Shown: positions 1 to 7,370, counted from the first letter of the stretch. The stretch: DNA of 27,002 bases from Candidatus Omnitrophota bacterium (GCA_015231715.1 JADGBB010000016.1:1-27002), one strand, 5' to 3'. Made by a program: numbers and translations. Notes: generated from the sequence alone by a model not told the origin.

Positions 1-221
1 TCATTGCCGCTTTTTGTATCGTAATAATCATTGAAAATATTAGCGGAAAGATGAGCGGACAAAACAGCTGTTACTCCAAGAATAAATTTAATATTAATTA
101 GTTCTACCCCAAATGTTTTAGATGCATAAAAAGCTCCTATCAAAAAAGGGATAACACTTGCAGTTGCAAAAGGAAGCCTAGTCAGCTTAACAACATTTTC
201 AAATTTTGAAGGATTTTTCAT
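1..221 (-). CDS. UbiA-family prenyltransferase, N-terminal part (runs off the window)
   Basis: Only the first 73 or so residues are present; the gene continues beyond base 1. The protein begins MKNPSKFENVVKLTRLPF, has a hydrophobic helix (about residues 18-33), a second one (about 45-60), and then NDYYDTKSG at the window edge. That is the start of the NDxxDxxxGxD prenyl-diphosphate/Mg-binding motif of UbiA-type membrane prenyltransferases. The spacing (about 65 residues in) and the 'RLPF...PFLIGAF' opening are like MenA-type enzymes, which prenylate 1,4-dihydroxy-2-naphthoate for menaquinone, but other UbiA members start alike. No good Shine-Dalgarno sequence precedes this ATG, and the frame stays open for about 20 codons upstream, so the start is uncertain. 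The adjoining gene is merB, on the same strand and separated by a repeat. Confidence 0.7.
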   Translation of the reverse strand, partial: MKNPSKFENVVKLTRLPFATASVIPFLIGAFYASKTFGVELINIKFILGVTAVLSAHLSANIFNDYYDTKSGN

Positions 222-322
222 AGGTCGGATTATATCATTTAAATAAATCTTAGCCAAGCCAAATAACAAAATAAAAATGACCTAGGTAATACCAATTTTT
301 TCATTCTAAGGCGTATTATTCC

Positions 323-412
323 GCCCTACGTCATCCTGAGGCGAAGCCGAAGGATCTCAGTGACGTAGGGCTGAGATTCTTCGGCCCTTACAGGGCCTCT
401 GAATGACGTGGG
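323..412. repeat. Palindromic intergenic repeat (dispersed type)
   Basis: Perfect 11-bp arms GCCCTACGTCA (323-333) and TGACGTAGGGC (361-371) enclose a GAGGCGAAGCCGAAGGATCT core. Directly after lies a second hairpin, GGCCCT-TAC-AGGGCC, within a GATTCTTCGG...TGAATGACG stretch that is a diverged inverted copy of the same unit. Related units occur at 5183-5218 and 6981-7009. It lies 10 bases past the stop codon of the MerB-like gene and could end that transcript, but it looks like a dispersed REP/MITE-type element. Confidence 0.75.
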
Positions 413-421
413 TGGTTTAAT

Positions 422-1075
422 TTACCCCTTTATCAGCGGCGCAAAAAATCTTGATGAGAACTCTACCGCTTCTGGTAAAGTGTATACTTCTCTGTTTTTA
501 GAGTCTTCAGCCAGCCATTTTTCAGCTACATTACCGTCTTTTAGATACATCATTTCCATGCATAGGCTATTTGCACAGCAAGAGCATGACCCTTCTGCTG
601 CGGCCCATATAATACCGAATTTAGTATCTTTATTTTCTTCGGGATTAAGTATTTCCAATTTCTTTTGTTTGATCTTAATAGGCTCTCCGGTTACTCTGCA
701 TTTAGAATTGATCTCAACTTCATAGTCAAACATTGGGCTGACGCCTAAAGAATCAAGCGCACACATAGCATGAACTAAATTACCATTAACAGAAATTTTA
801 TGTTCTCTTTGTTCCATTGTAAAAGGATATGCCCCAATAGGCTCATTATTTTTATCAAAAACTACCATATCATTTTCGTTTAATATTTTTACGGCATCAT
901 CCACATTATCTACTATTTTAGCAAGTTCCCCTTTAGACAATGTTCTTCCTTTTTCTACATAAGCCGTTAAAATGGCTTTATGTGCTTTTTTTATTGACGG
1001 ATCAACCTTATCTTGCCTTTCCTTTAATGGCAATACTGCATTCAGTTTATTCAACCCATTTGTTACTTTGTCCAT
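422..1075 (-). CDS. merB: MerB-like organomercurial (alkylmercury) lyase
   Basis: This 217-residue protein matches the MerB family, cytosolic enzymes that protonolyse the carbon-mercury bond. The motif CALD places Cys105 and Asp108 three apart, exactly like the Cys96/Asp99 pair of the plasmid R831b enzyme, and Cys126 falls at the equivalent of its structural Cys117 (constant offset of 9). A cluster of cysteines, CSCCANSLC (residues 164-172), covers the position of the second catalytic cysteine. The first 75 residues form the expected winged-helix-like part. A GGGGGAT ribosome site precedes the ATG. No merA, merR or merT is in view; instead a metal ATPase operon is divergent from it. The extra cysteines differ from classic MerB, so binding of another soft metal is possible. 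Confidence 0.85.
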   Translation of the reverse strand: MDKVTNGLNKLNAVLPLKERQDKVDPSIKKAHKAILTAYVEKGRTLSKGELAKIVDNVDDAVKILNENDMVVFDKNNEPIGAYPFTMEQREHKISVNGNLVHAMCALDSLGVSPMFDYEVEINSKCRVTGEPIKIKQKKLEILNPEENKDTKFGIIWAAAEGSCSCCANSLCMEMMYLKDGNVAEKWLAEDSKNREVYTLPEAVEFSSRFFAPLIKG

Positions 1076-1115
1076 TACTTATCCCCCTTGTTATTTTGTA
1101 AAAACACAACGAAAC

Positions 1116-1147
1116 AACAATTTAACAATTTCAACAATTTTTGTCAA
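1116..1147 (-). promoter_or_regulatory. Putative merB promoter with triple AACAATTT direct repeat
   Basis: On the minus strand TTGACA (1147-1142) is followed by a 17-base spacer and TAAATT (1124-1119), a fair sigma-70 type pair about 45 bases before the merB start. The plus strand shows AACAATTT three times at 1116-1123, 1124-1131 and 1133-1140, covering the -10 and spacer. This is the only intergenic region between the divergent merB and radical SAM genes, so it may serve as an operator. The repeat is seen directly; its role is inferred. Confidence 0.4.
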
Positions 1148-1260
1148 TTACTTTCTTTACAGAATATGTGCTTGTGTGATATCATTGGGAATGAAAAGTT
1201 GAATTAGTTGAATTTTTTGTGCTCATTAGTACTAAAATACAATATTTTAAGGAGGAAGTA

Positions 1261-2247
1261 ATGCGGGAAGCGATGTTATACGATCAACTGGATAATGGTA
1301 CTGTACAATGTAAGGCTTGCATCCGTGAATGCGCTATAGCCCAGGGTGATCACGGGTTCTGTAAGACACGTACTAATGTTAACGGTAAATTATTTGCTCC
1401 ATATTATGGGTATTTTTCCGGTATCAATACAGGCCCCTTAGATGCGAAACCTTTTATTCATTTCAAAGACCCTGATACAGGCGATCATTACAAAGGTGAT
1501 GAAATCGCTTTATCGATCGGAGGATTTGGATGCAATTTTATTTGTAAAGGATGCCAAAACGTCAGCGTATCACAAGCAAACGGTACTGTGGATACAACTC
1601 AAAAAATTTACACACCTCAAGATATAATCTCAAGAGCAAAAAAAGAAGGTGTTCGGGTTATAGCTTTTACATGGAACGAACCTGCTATTATGCCTGAGAT
1701 AGTTTATGACATTGCCAAGCTGGCTCATGAAAACGGCTTTAAAGTAGCTTATGTTTGTAACGGCACACCGACCAAAGAACATCTTGACCTCATCCTTCCG
1801 TATGTTGACGCTTTCAGGTATGATATAAAAGCCGGACCGCATGTTGGGGATCCGTTTTATGAAGATTATTGTGATCTAAAAATAGGTTCTTCCGTTGATA
1901 AAATATTGGAGACGATCAAGTATACCCAAGAAAAAGGTAAACACATTGAACTTTTAACCGTTCTGATTCCGGGACAGGAACCTTCGGCAAAAAGGTCGAT
2001 ATTAAATACCGCTAAATGGATAAAAGAAAATCTTAAAGAAGGAACACCATGGCATTTAGCCAAATTCTTTCCTGCAAATAAAATGAAATCTCCTGAATTT
2101 AAAACCCCGGATGAATTGATCGATCTTTGTGTTGATCTGGCTGTCAGCAACTATGGTCTTAAAAACGTTTATGCGGTTAAAGATAAAGGTTGTGATTGTC
2201 TTAAACAGGGACTAGCGCCGGCTTCTTCCTGTTCTTGCTGCCATTAA
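1261..2247 (+). CDS. amrS: AmmeMemoRadiSam system radical SAM protein (AmrS-like)
   Basis: The 328-residue protein has the radical SAM cluster motif CNFICKGC (Cys91, Cys95, Cys98) preceded by a cysteine-rich N-terminus (Cys17, Cys20, Cys24, Cys34 in CKAC..REC...GFC), as in the AmrS/PflA-like family. The C-terminus carries another group, CDC...SSCSCCH, so extra metal or Fe-S sites are likely. The start is set at ATG 1261 because AAGGAGG ends four bases before it; a longer reading from 1219 lacks such a site. The usual AMMECR1 and MEMO1 partners are not in the window. Its stop abuts the P-type ATPase start, so the two are probably co-transcribed. The chemical substrate of the family is not settled. 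Confidence 0.85.
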   Translation: MREAMLYDQLDNGTVQCKACIRECAIAQGDHGFCKTRTNVNGKLFAPYYGYFSGINTGPLDAKPFIHFKDPDTGDHYKGDEIALSIGGFGCNFICKGCQNVSVSQANGTVDTTQKIYTPQDIISRAKKEGVRVIAFTWNEPAIMPEIVYDIAKLAHENGFKVAYVCNGTPTKEHLDLILPYVDAFRYDIKAGPHVGDPFYEDYCDLKIGSSVDKILETIKYTQEKGKHIELLTVLIPGQEPSAKRSILNTAKWIKENLKEGTPWHLAKFFPANKMKSPEFKTPDELIDLCVDLAVSNYGLKNVYAVKDKGCDCLKQGLAPASSCSCCH

Positions 2248-2261
2248 AGGACAAATTTTTT

Positions 2262-4397
2262 ATGCTGCAAATAGCAAAAAAAAAGGGATTAAATACCATA
2301 GCTTTTGGGATCGGTCGTTTTTACGGAGTAATTGCTGCCGAATCCAAAAGCTTGCGCATGGGCATAGCCATCACCAATACTCCAAAAGTTCGGCCGGTAA
2401 AACCCATTAAAAAGGCTCTGCCGAAAGATAAATCAATAATCCAAAAAAAAACACAGGTTATTCCTTTTCCAAAAGCTAAAGATCTCATAAAAGATGAAGC
2501 CAATGTCCTTGTTTTCGGAATTGTTTTTTCTGAAGTCGCCTTGGTACTAACAACAACATTTTTGATATTTGCCGATCTTTTTGTTTTAGGTCTTTTCGGC
2601 ACTTTAGCCGGTGCGATTATCGGCGGAGTGATAGCTCTCTTTCTTGGAATACCTATATTCAAAAAAGCCTATTCTTGTATTCGCCAAAGAAAATGGAATT
2701 TAAATATACTCATAGCTGTTTCAGTTTTATTGGCAATAGCAGCGGATCAGATAATATTTGCTTTATTTGTTACATGGGCAATACGCCTAAGCATTTCGCT
2801 GCAGGAAAGAAACAAGACTAAAATGCGCCAAGCCATAGCTGCAATGATGGACTCAAAAGACAAACGCGCCTGGCTTATAAACAAAGACGGCACAGAAATA
2901 CATGTATCGGTTGATAGTATACGAAAAGAAGATACTATAGTAATTCATACCGGCGACAAAATACATGCCGACGGTACGATTATTGAAGGAGATGCCGCTG
3001 TAAGCCAAGCTGCCTTTTCCGGTGAATCTGTTCCGGTTTATAAAACGATCGGTGATACCGTTTATTCCGGAACCGTTGTTCTTGAAGGCAGAATAATAAT
3101 TAAAGTTACCGGCACCGGTATGGATACAGAAATAGGCAATATTGTAAGAGCTATAGAAAGCGCCCGTGAACTCAACGCCCCGATAGACAGCATATCAGAA
3201 AATTTTGCCCGCGTTTTTGTTCCATTAGCTTTTGGCGTGACCATTACCGCTTTTGTAATAAGCGGCAGCATTCCAATAGCAATAACTGTTTTAATTATGA
3301 GTGCTCCATGCGCTGTTCTATTCAGCACACCTTCTGCTATATACGCCGGCATAAGGAAAGGCGTTAAAGATAATATTTTCATAAAAGGAGGCATCTATTT
3401 AGAATCTATCGGCAAGGTCGATATGCTATTAATAGATAAAACCGGCACACTTACCGAAGGCAAACCTAAAATAGTTACAATTGCTCCTACATCAAAGATC
3501 ATTTCAAATAATGAAATTCTTTCACTGGCCGCTAGCGCGGAATATCATTCAAAACATCCTTTTGCCGCGGCCATAATCAATGAAGCCAAGCTGAAAGGAT
3601 TGCCCATAATAATGCAGAAAGATTTCAGAGTTCTTTCAGGCAGAGGTGTTATTTCAAAATTAGATTCAGGCGATGAAGTTATTGTCTGCGGTAAAAGCCT
3701 TTTAAAAGAATTTGATATTAAAAGCACAAATATTATATCGGATATATCCGATCAGATGAAAGCAAGGGCTGAAAGTGTCGTTTATGTAATAAAAAACCGA
3801 AAAGTCTTAGGCCTACTAGGGTTGATCGATCTTCCCAGAGAAGGAGCAAAAGAGACAATAGAGAAACTAAAGGGAATGGGCATAACTGAAATAGCGATAC
3901 TAACAGGCGACCATTTGATATCAGCCAAAGCTATAGCCGATAAAGTCGGTATAGACAAAGTGTACGCCGACTTAAGCCCTACCGACAAAATGAACATCGT
4001 TGAAAAATACAAAAACAAAAAAAACATGAGGATCATAGCAATGGCCGGAGAAGGCCTAAATGACGCTCCCGCGATGGCCATAAGCGATGTCGGAATAGCG
4101 CTAGGCAAACACGCTACAGATTTTACTATTAACGAATCAGGTATAGTTATTCTTGACGATGATCTAAATAAAATAGTAGAAGCGATACATTTGGGCAGAG
4201 AGTCCCGTAAAATAATTAAACAAAACTATGCCATCGGATTATCAGTAAATGTTGTAGGGATGCTGGCGGCCGCGGCCGGGGCGATTAACCCTCTTGTCGG
4301 AGTTCTTATCCACGAAGCGGCTACTTCTCTTGTTTTATTCAACTCATCCAGATTGTTTTTCTTAAACGATTATAAAAAAGGAGCAAATTTAAAATGA
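2262..4397 (+). CDS. P1B-type heavy-metal-transporting P-type ATPase
   Basis: A 711-residue integral membrane pump with SGES (actuator, residues 253-256), the transmembrane metal-site motif SAPCA (Cys350), the phosphorylation loop DKTGTLT (Asp392), the P1B-specific HP dipeptide (432-433), and GEGLND (from residue 596). Two features stand out: the membrane motif is APC instead of CPC or SPC, and the hinge motif is GEGxND instead of GDGxND, a conservative Asp-to-Glu change. No N-terminal CxxC metal-binding domain is present; the first 75 residues are basic and proline-rich. Metal specificity cannot be assigned. The start is ATG 2262, ten bases after AAAGGA; a TTG at 2235 inside the upstream gene is less likely. 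It overlaps the GNAT gene by four bases (ATGA). Confidence 0.88.
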   Translation: MLQIAKKKGLNTIAFGIGRFYGVIAAESKSLRMGIAITNTPKVRPVKPIKKALPKDKSIIQKKTQVIPFPKAKDLIKDEANVLVFGIVFSEVALVLTTTFLIFADLFVLGLFGTLAGAIIGGVIALFLGIPIFKKAYSCIRQRKWNLNILIAVSVLLAIAADQIIFALFVTWAIRLSISLQERNKTKMRQAIAAMMDSKDKRAWLINKDGTEIHVSVDSIRKEDTIVIHTGDKIHADGTIIEGDAAVSQAAFSGESVPVYKTIGDTVYSGTVVLEGRIIIKVTGTGMDTEIGNIVRAIESARELNAPIDSISENFARVFVPLAFGVTITAFVISGSIPIAITVLIMSAPCAVLFSTPSAIYAGIRKGVKDNIFIKGGIYLESIGKVDMLLIDKTGTLTEGKPKIVTIAPTSKIISNNEILSLAASAEYHSKHPFAAAIINEAKLKGLPIIMQKDFRVLSGRGVISKLDSGDEVIVCGKSLLKEFDIKSTNIISDISDQMKARAESVVYVIKNRKVLGLLGLIDLPREGAKETIEKLKGMGITEIAILTGDHLISAKAIADKVGIDKVYADLSPTDKMNIVEKYKNKKNMRIIAMAGEGLNDAPAMAISDVGIALGKHATDFTINESGIVILDDDLNKIVEAIHLGRESRKIIKQNYAIGLSVNVVGMLAAAAGAINPLVGVLIHEAATSLVLFNSSRLFFLNDYKKGANLK

Positions 4398-4894
4398 AAT
4401 ATTTTGTCCGCAAATATGTTGAAACTGATAAATCTAAAATAATAGAATTCATTCAATCAATTTTGGAAGAGTATTCATTAAAACTTGATCTAAATTATAC
4501 CGATTGCGATTTAAACAATATCTCCAAGGTCTATGGAGACAATAAAGGCATATTTCTTATAGCCGAAAATAATGGTGCTATCATCGGTACTATCGGCCTA
4601 AAACTTATACATAATGATTTCTCTCAACTATGTAAATTTTATGTTCATAAAGATTTTAGGAAAAACGGCATCGGCACCGACCTATTAACAAGAGTTATCG
4701 AATTTGCTGAAAAAAATAATTATACGTCTATCGGATTAGAAGTTTCTAAAAAACATCAAGCGGCTATAAAGCTATATGAAAACTTTGGGTTTGTTCTAGT
4801 CAAAACTCCTTCAGCCTGCCCAAGATGTGATTATATTTATGTTAAAAAATTAGAGGATTCACCTAACCCATCAACTGCAACAAAGCCAGTATAG
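4394..4894 (+). CDS. GNAT-family N-acetyltransferase
   Basis: The 166-residue protein has the GNAT acetyl-CoA fold signature: a central strand with AIIGTIGL, the 'FYVHKDFRKNGIGTDLL' segment containing the RkxGIG pyrophosphate-binding loop (about residues 89-104), and the 'AIKLYENFGF' C-terminal motif (about 124-134). The substrate is unknown. Its ATG overlaps the stop of the metal ATPase, so it is the last gene of that three-gene operon. Its C-terminal tail (after about residue 150) overlaps the 3' end of a convergent gene by 32 bases. A GGAG lies ten bases before the start. Confidence 0.85.
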   Translation: MKYFVRKYVETDKSKIIEFIQSILEEYSLKLDLNYTDCDLNNISKVYGDNKGIFLIAENNGAIIGTIGLKLIHNDFSQLCKFYVHKDFRKNGIGTDLLTRVIEFAEKNNYTSIGLEVSKKHQAAIKLYENFGFVLVKTPSACPRCDYIYVKKLEDSPNPSTATKPV

Positions 4895-5144
4895 GATGTT
4901 TAAGCAGCATTCGAGGACCTGAATATCTCATTATCTTGCGTATTTCTCCCCTCATAGGCTCTTCATAACAATGTATAGGACATTTTGAACAAAAAGGTTT
5001 ATCTTTCTTAAAATTGCAATTTTTTAACCGCGTATGCGCGTAACTAAGAAGTTTATTGCAATCAGAACAAAGATTTTCAACATGTGAGTGATGTTTATCA
5101 CAATACATTTTGATCATTATCCCGACAGTTTTATATTCGTCCAT
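4863..5144 (-). CDS. 'Nitrous oxide-stimulated promoter' family small cysteine-rich protein
   Basis: A 93-residue protein with a ladder of Cys and His: MYCDKHH, LCSDC, LLSYAHTRLKNC, FCSKCPIHCYEEPMR. This is the pattern of the small family annotated as 'nitrous oxide-stimulated promoter', whose members have no proven function but look metal-binding. The C-terminal 'MRYSGPRMLLKHPILALLQL' is also typical of the family. It converges on the GNAT gene with a 32-base overlap of coding ends. The ribosome site is weak (GGTG). It may belong to the flank and not to the magnetosome cluster. Confidence 0.75.
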   Translation of the reverse strand: MDEYKTVGIMIKMYCDKHHSHVENLCSDCNKLLSYAHTRLKNCNFKKDKPFCSKCPIHCYEEPMRGEIRKIMRYSGPRMLLKHPILALLQLMG

Positions 5145-5182
5145 TATTCACCAATTTTGTCATCCGAAAAACATCATCCCGC

Positions 5183-5218
5183 TCTACGTCATCCTTAGGC
5201 GAAGCCGAAGAATTCTTA
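5183..5218. repeat. Dispersed intergenic repeat, second copy
   Basis: CTACGTCATCC, TTAGGCGAAGCCGAAG and AATTCTT share nearly all bases with the core at 327-356. It lies between two minus-strand genes, outside any reading frame. It is one half of the palindromic unit seen at 323-371. Confidence 0.7.
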
Positions 5219-5266
5219 TCTTCACTTCAATTCGAAAGCTAAAAAATTTTTGGGTGACATGGTGGA

Positions 5267-5299
5267 AACTTTGAATGTTTTATAAAAACATTCAAAGTT
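5267..5299. repeat. Perfect 15-bp stem-loop downstream of the magnetosome cluster
   Basis: AACTTTGAATGTTTT (5267-5281) and AAAACATTCAAAGTT (5285-5299) are exact reverse complements with a 3-base loop. Flanking sequence continues as an imperfect inverted repeat (AAATTTTTGGGT near 5253 and ACCCGAAAATTT near 5315). A short palindrome CCGAAAATTTTTCGG sits at 5316-5330. It lies about 50 bases after the stop of the last minus-strand cluster gene, so it may terminate or stabilise that transcript. No uridine run follows directly on the minus strand, so an intrinsic terminator is not certain; a small mobile element remnant is an alternative. Confidence 0.5.
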
Positions 5300-5350
5300 G
5301 GAACGATGGCAGGACCCGAAAATTTTTCGGTACTCAATTTAAATATACAT

Positions 5351-6202
5351 TTATTTCTTTTGTTTTTCATTGCAGCATGTGCGGATCTGTGTTTTTTTTC
5401 GTTCAAGAAATCTTTTCCGGTAGATCATGAACGCAGTGTTGCCTGAATGTTCCATTATTTCATGGTTTGAGTGAGAGCTCAGCGCGACAGAAATGATAGG
5501 AATGGCTCTTCGCATAAACTGTGCTATAAGCGCCACGGTAATATCTTCTATCGTTCCTTCCATAGCCTTCGATCCGAGTATCGATGTTCCTTTTCTGGAT
5601 ACTATTATTTTATTTTTATTTTTTATTTTTTCCAATATTTTTATTTCTTTAATTGCTTTCCATTTCATTTCCGACGAACCTAAGGCACCTTCAAGAATTC
5701 TAAGTATTATCTCTCGCTCTATCCTGCTGTTTGGCTTGTACGAATAACAGTAACATATTTCCTGTACAAGATGAAAAGCCTGTATCAGCATACTTGCCAG
5801 ATCGAATGCCGCTAAAAATCCGCCCGCTAACCCTGTAATAGCGCCTTGTATCGCGCCTGCTCTTTCATGGAATTTAATATTTTCTCTATTACATTTATCA
5901 AGTAATGATAGATCGCATTTTTGTATATCTTTTAGGCTTTTGATCATAATCCCATGATCATGGGCGCGTTTGAGTATATCTTTTGAATTTACCGTGTATT
6001 TTGAGGCGGTTAAGAGATGTCTGACAGTTGTTTCAACTACTTTTTCGAATTTCTCAAATTTTTCTCTGCCTATTTTTTCTATTACATATTCAACAGGCTT
6101 AGATGTAATATCCAGAACTTTCTTATGAACACCTTTATGTGTTGATTTCTCCCATTCAAGGATATCAGCTAAAGCTTTATTTTCATATTCATTAAGCTTC
6201 AT
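5351..6202 (-). CDS. EcsC-family protein
   Basis: This 283-residue protein resembles the EcsC family: an opening with a conserved charged helix ('YENKALADILEWEKS'), a middle glycine/alanine-rich hydrophobic hairpin (GAITGLAGGFLAAFDLASM, about residues 117-135), and a long helical C-terminal half. The biochemical role of EcsC domains is unknown; the hydrophobic hairpin suggests membrane association. Its ATG overlaps the stop of the preceding MamC-like gene by four bases (ATGA), so the two are translationally coupled. It is the last gene of the cluster. A link to the magnetosome membrane is inferred from context only. Confidence 0.75.
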   Translation of the reverse strand: MKLNEYENKALADILEWEKSTHKGVHKKVLDITSKPVEYVIEKIGREKFEKFEKVVETTVRHLLTASKYTVNSKDILKRAHDHGIMIKSLKDIQKCDLSLLDKCNRENIKFHERAGAIQGAITGLAGGFLAAFDLASMLIQAFHLVQEICYCYSYKPNSRIEREIILRILEGALGSSEMKWKAIKEIKILEKIKNKNKIIVSRKGTSILGSKAMEGTIEDITVALIAQFMRRAIPIISVALSSHSNHEIMEHSGNTAFMIYRKRFLERKKTQIRTCCNEKQKK

Positions 6203-6642
6203 TTCACCAACGCAGGCTTAAGTCCCTCGGCACAGCAGTACTGAGAGAGCCCAAGTTTTTTCTTGGTTATTCTGTCCCAAGTAATTTTTGCTGTAGATGT
6301 GACTGCAACTCCAACGGCAAATGGTATAAAGGTAGTAGTAACAGTCGATAAAAAAACAGTTTTTATAACCGTATCAGCAACTAGCCCTAGTCCTGCGGAT
6401 AATCCCATGCCAACTGATTCTCTCGCGGTATCTTTTACCGCGTCACCTTTACTGATGTATCCGTTCTTACATTTCTTATAATTTTTAATTCCTACGATAG
6501 AACCCCAAAGCAGCATTACAGCTGCCGCGCCTTGAACAAGGTTTATCTGGCTTGCGACAGATTGAACTGTTCTCGCCCCTTTCCCTAACCCATAAGTTAC
6601 CTTAGTGGCAAAAGATTCCGTATAATAATCATAAACTTCCAT
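6199..6642 (-). CDS. MamC/Mms13-like magnetosome membrane protein (candidate)
   Basis: The 147-residue protein has two hydrophobic segments (about residues 34-53 and 93-118) separated by a polar linker, the layout of MamC. The linker and second helix resemble MamC as I remember it: ISKGDAV.DT..E..G.GL in the loop, then GVAVTSTAKITWDR followed by lysines, against ITxTEAAIDTGKE..GAGL and GVAAKYAWDR in Magnetospirillum. In MamC the loop between the helices faces the lumen and its acidic residues touch magnetite; the corresponding D and E are kept here. The protein is longer at the N-terminus. It is coupled to the EcsC gene. This call rests on recalled sequence; a generic glycine-zipper membrane protein is the alternative. 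Confidence 0.5.
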   Translation of the reverse strand: MEVYDYYTESFATKVTYGLGKGARTVQSVASQINLVQGAAAVMLLWGSIVGIKNYKKCKNGYISKGDAVKDTARESVGMGLSAGLGLVADTVIKTVFLSTVTTTFIPFAVGVAVTSTAKITWDRITKKKLGLSQYCCAEGLKPALVK

Positions 6643-6646
6643 ATAT

Positions 6647-6751
6647 TTATTTCTTAGCTTCTAACTCAGCAATTTTTTTACTTTGTTTTTTTATTTTAAC
6701 AAATGCTACTATTTCCCCGATCACTAAACCTATAAGTATTATTGTCCCCAT
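6647..6751 (-). CDS. 34-residue single-helix membrane microprotein
   Basis: ATG at 6751 is preceded by GGAGGGACAA, a strong ribosome site. The product opens with a hydrophobic helix (MGTIILIGLVIGEIVAFV) followed by a short, strongly charged tail (KIKKQSKKIAELEAKK). I recognise no family. It has the same plan as the 38-residue protein at the other end of the cluster (helix, then a Lys/Glu tail that could coil). The gene begins 34 bases after its upstream neighbour and ends four bases before the MamC-like gene. Confidence 0.65.
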   Translation of the reverse strand: MGTIILIGLVIGEIVAFVKIKKQSKKIAELEAKK

Positions 6752-6785
6752 TTGTCCCTCCGATTTTTTATTAGTTAAATTTTTA

Positions 6786-6947
6786 TTATGCTTTAGCGTT
6801 CTTTTTTTTCATCATACCTACAATACCTGACACAACTAAAATTCCGCCTACAACTATAAGTGCAGTACTGAGAAAACCTGTTGCGGCTGCCGTGTAAGCA
6901 TACCCTTTACCTAAACCAAGCCCCAATGTACCAACTTTTAAATCCAT
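6786..6947 (-). CDS. 53-residue LG-repeat membrane microprotein (Mms6/MamG-like plan)
   Basis: ATG at 6947 follows GGAGGGAGCC, a strong ribosome site. The product reads MDLKVGTLGLGLGKGYAY, then a long hydrophobic helix (about residues 23-45), then a basic tail (MMKKKNAKA). A leucine-glycine repeat directly before a membrane helix is the hallmark of Mms6, MamG and MamD, in which it helps the protein self-assemble at the crystal surface. Here the repeat is short, and the tail is basic instead of acidic as in Mms6, so homology is not shown. The neighbouring MamC-like gene strengthens the idea of a crystal-interface group. Confidence 0.6.
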   Translation of the reverse strand: MDLKVGTLGLGLGKGYAYTAAATGFLSTALIVVGGILVVSGIVGMMKKKNAKA

Positions 6948-6980
6948 GGCTCCCTCCTATATTTTTTAAATACAAACCCC

Positions 6981-7009
6981 TGTCATTCTGAACAAAGCGA
7001 AGAATCTAA
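6981..7009. repeat. Short dispersed repeat, degenerate copy
   Basis: TGTCATTCTGAACAAAGCGA followed by AGAATCTAA is a shorter relative of the units at 323-371 and 5183-5218, and of the widespread bacterial 'GTCATTCTGAGCGAAGCGAAG' repeat. It lies in the 188-base gap between two small cluster genes. Confidence 0.5.
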
Positions 7010-7039
7010 GTTTTGTCAAAAATAATTAGTTTCAAATAC

Positions 7040-7078
7040 AGTTGAATTGCATATTTTTACCAAACATGCAATTCAACT
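7040..7078. repeat. 13-bp perfect inverted repeat between small genes
   Basis: AGTTGAATTGCAT (7040-7052) and ATGCAATTCAACT (7066-7078) are exact complements around a 13-base loop. It lies about 57 bases beyond the stop of the DUF5320-like gene and may act as a terminator or mRNA end. T-runs follow it on the plus strand, not on the minus strand that carries the genes, so an intrinsic terminator for the cluster is doubtful. Confidence 0.5.
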
Positions 7079-7135
7079 TTTTCAACATTTTCACCTTATA
7101 GCTTACCATCTGCTTTTTATTTTGGCAAGTAGATT

Positions 7136-7342
7136 CTAGACTTTGTTTCCGAATCGTCCAAACCCTTTTTGTCCACAGTGTCCGTTTCCGCAGCCTCTTG
7201 GCCTTCCTCCTCTACCCCTTCCGTATAAAGGTGCGCTTGCTTCGTTTTCGTTCATATCTTTTGTTTCTGCAGAACAATTTCCTAATCCTCTGCCTGTTCG
7301 CGGTCCTTCATTTTGTGGTCCTTTTCCATTTAAAAATGACAT
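7136..7342 (-). CDS. DUF5320-like Gly/Arg-rich small protein
   Basis: A 68-residue protein rich in Gly, Arg and Asn: GKGPQNEGPRTGRGLGNC near the start and GRGRGGRPRGCGNGHCGQ near the end. The 'GPxTGRGxGxC' opening is the signature of DUF5320-type proteins, which in many anaerobes are encoded beside NifX/NifB-like cofactor proteins; their function is unknown. The four cysteines and one His could bind metal. GGAGGTGAAAT before the ATG is an excellent ribosome site. It lies 28 bases after the 62-residue gene, downstream of a Fur box, so iron-controlled expression is likely. Confidence 0.7.
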   Translation of the reverse strand: MSFLNGKGPQNEGPRTGRGLGNCSAETKDMNENEASAPLYGRGRGGRPRGCGNGHCGQKGFGRFGNKV

Positions 7343-7370
7343 ATTTCACCTCCTTTTTTTTATTATTATC

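Noticed and set aside
7136..7342. Possible heme motif (CGNGHC) in the DUF5320-like protein
   Set aside because: The order is C-x4-C with His inside, not CXXCH, and no signal peptide is present.
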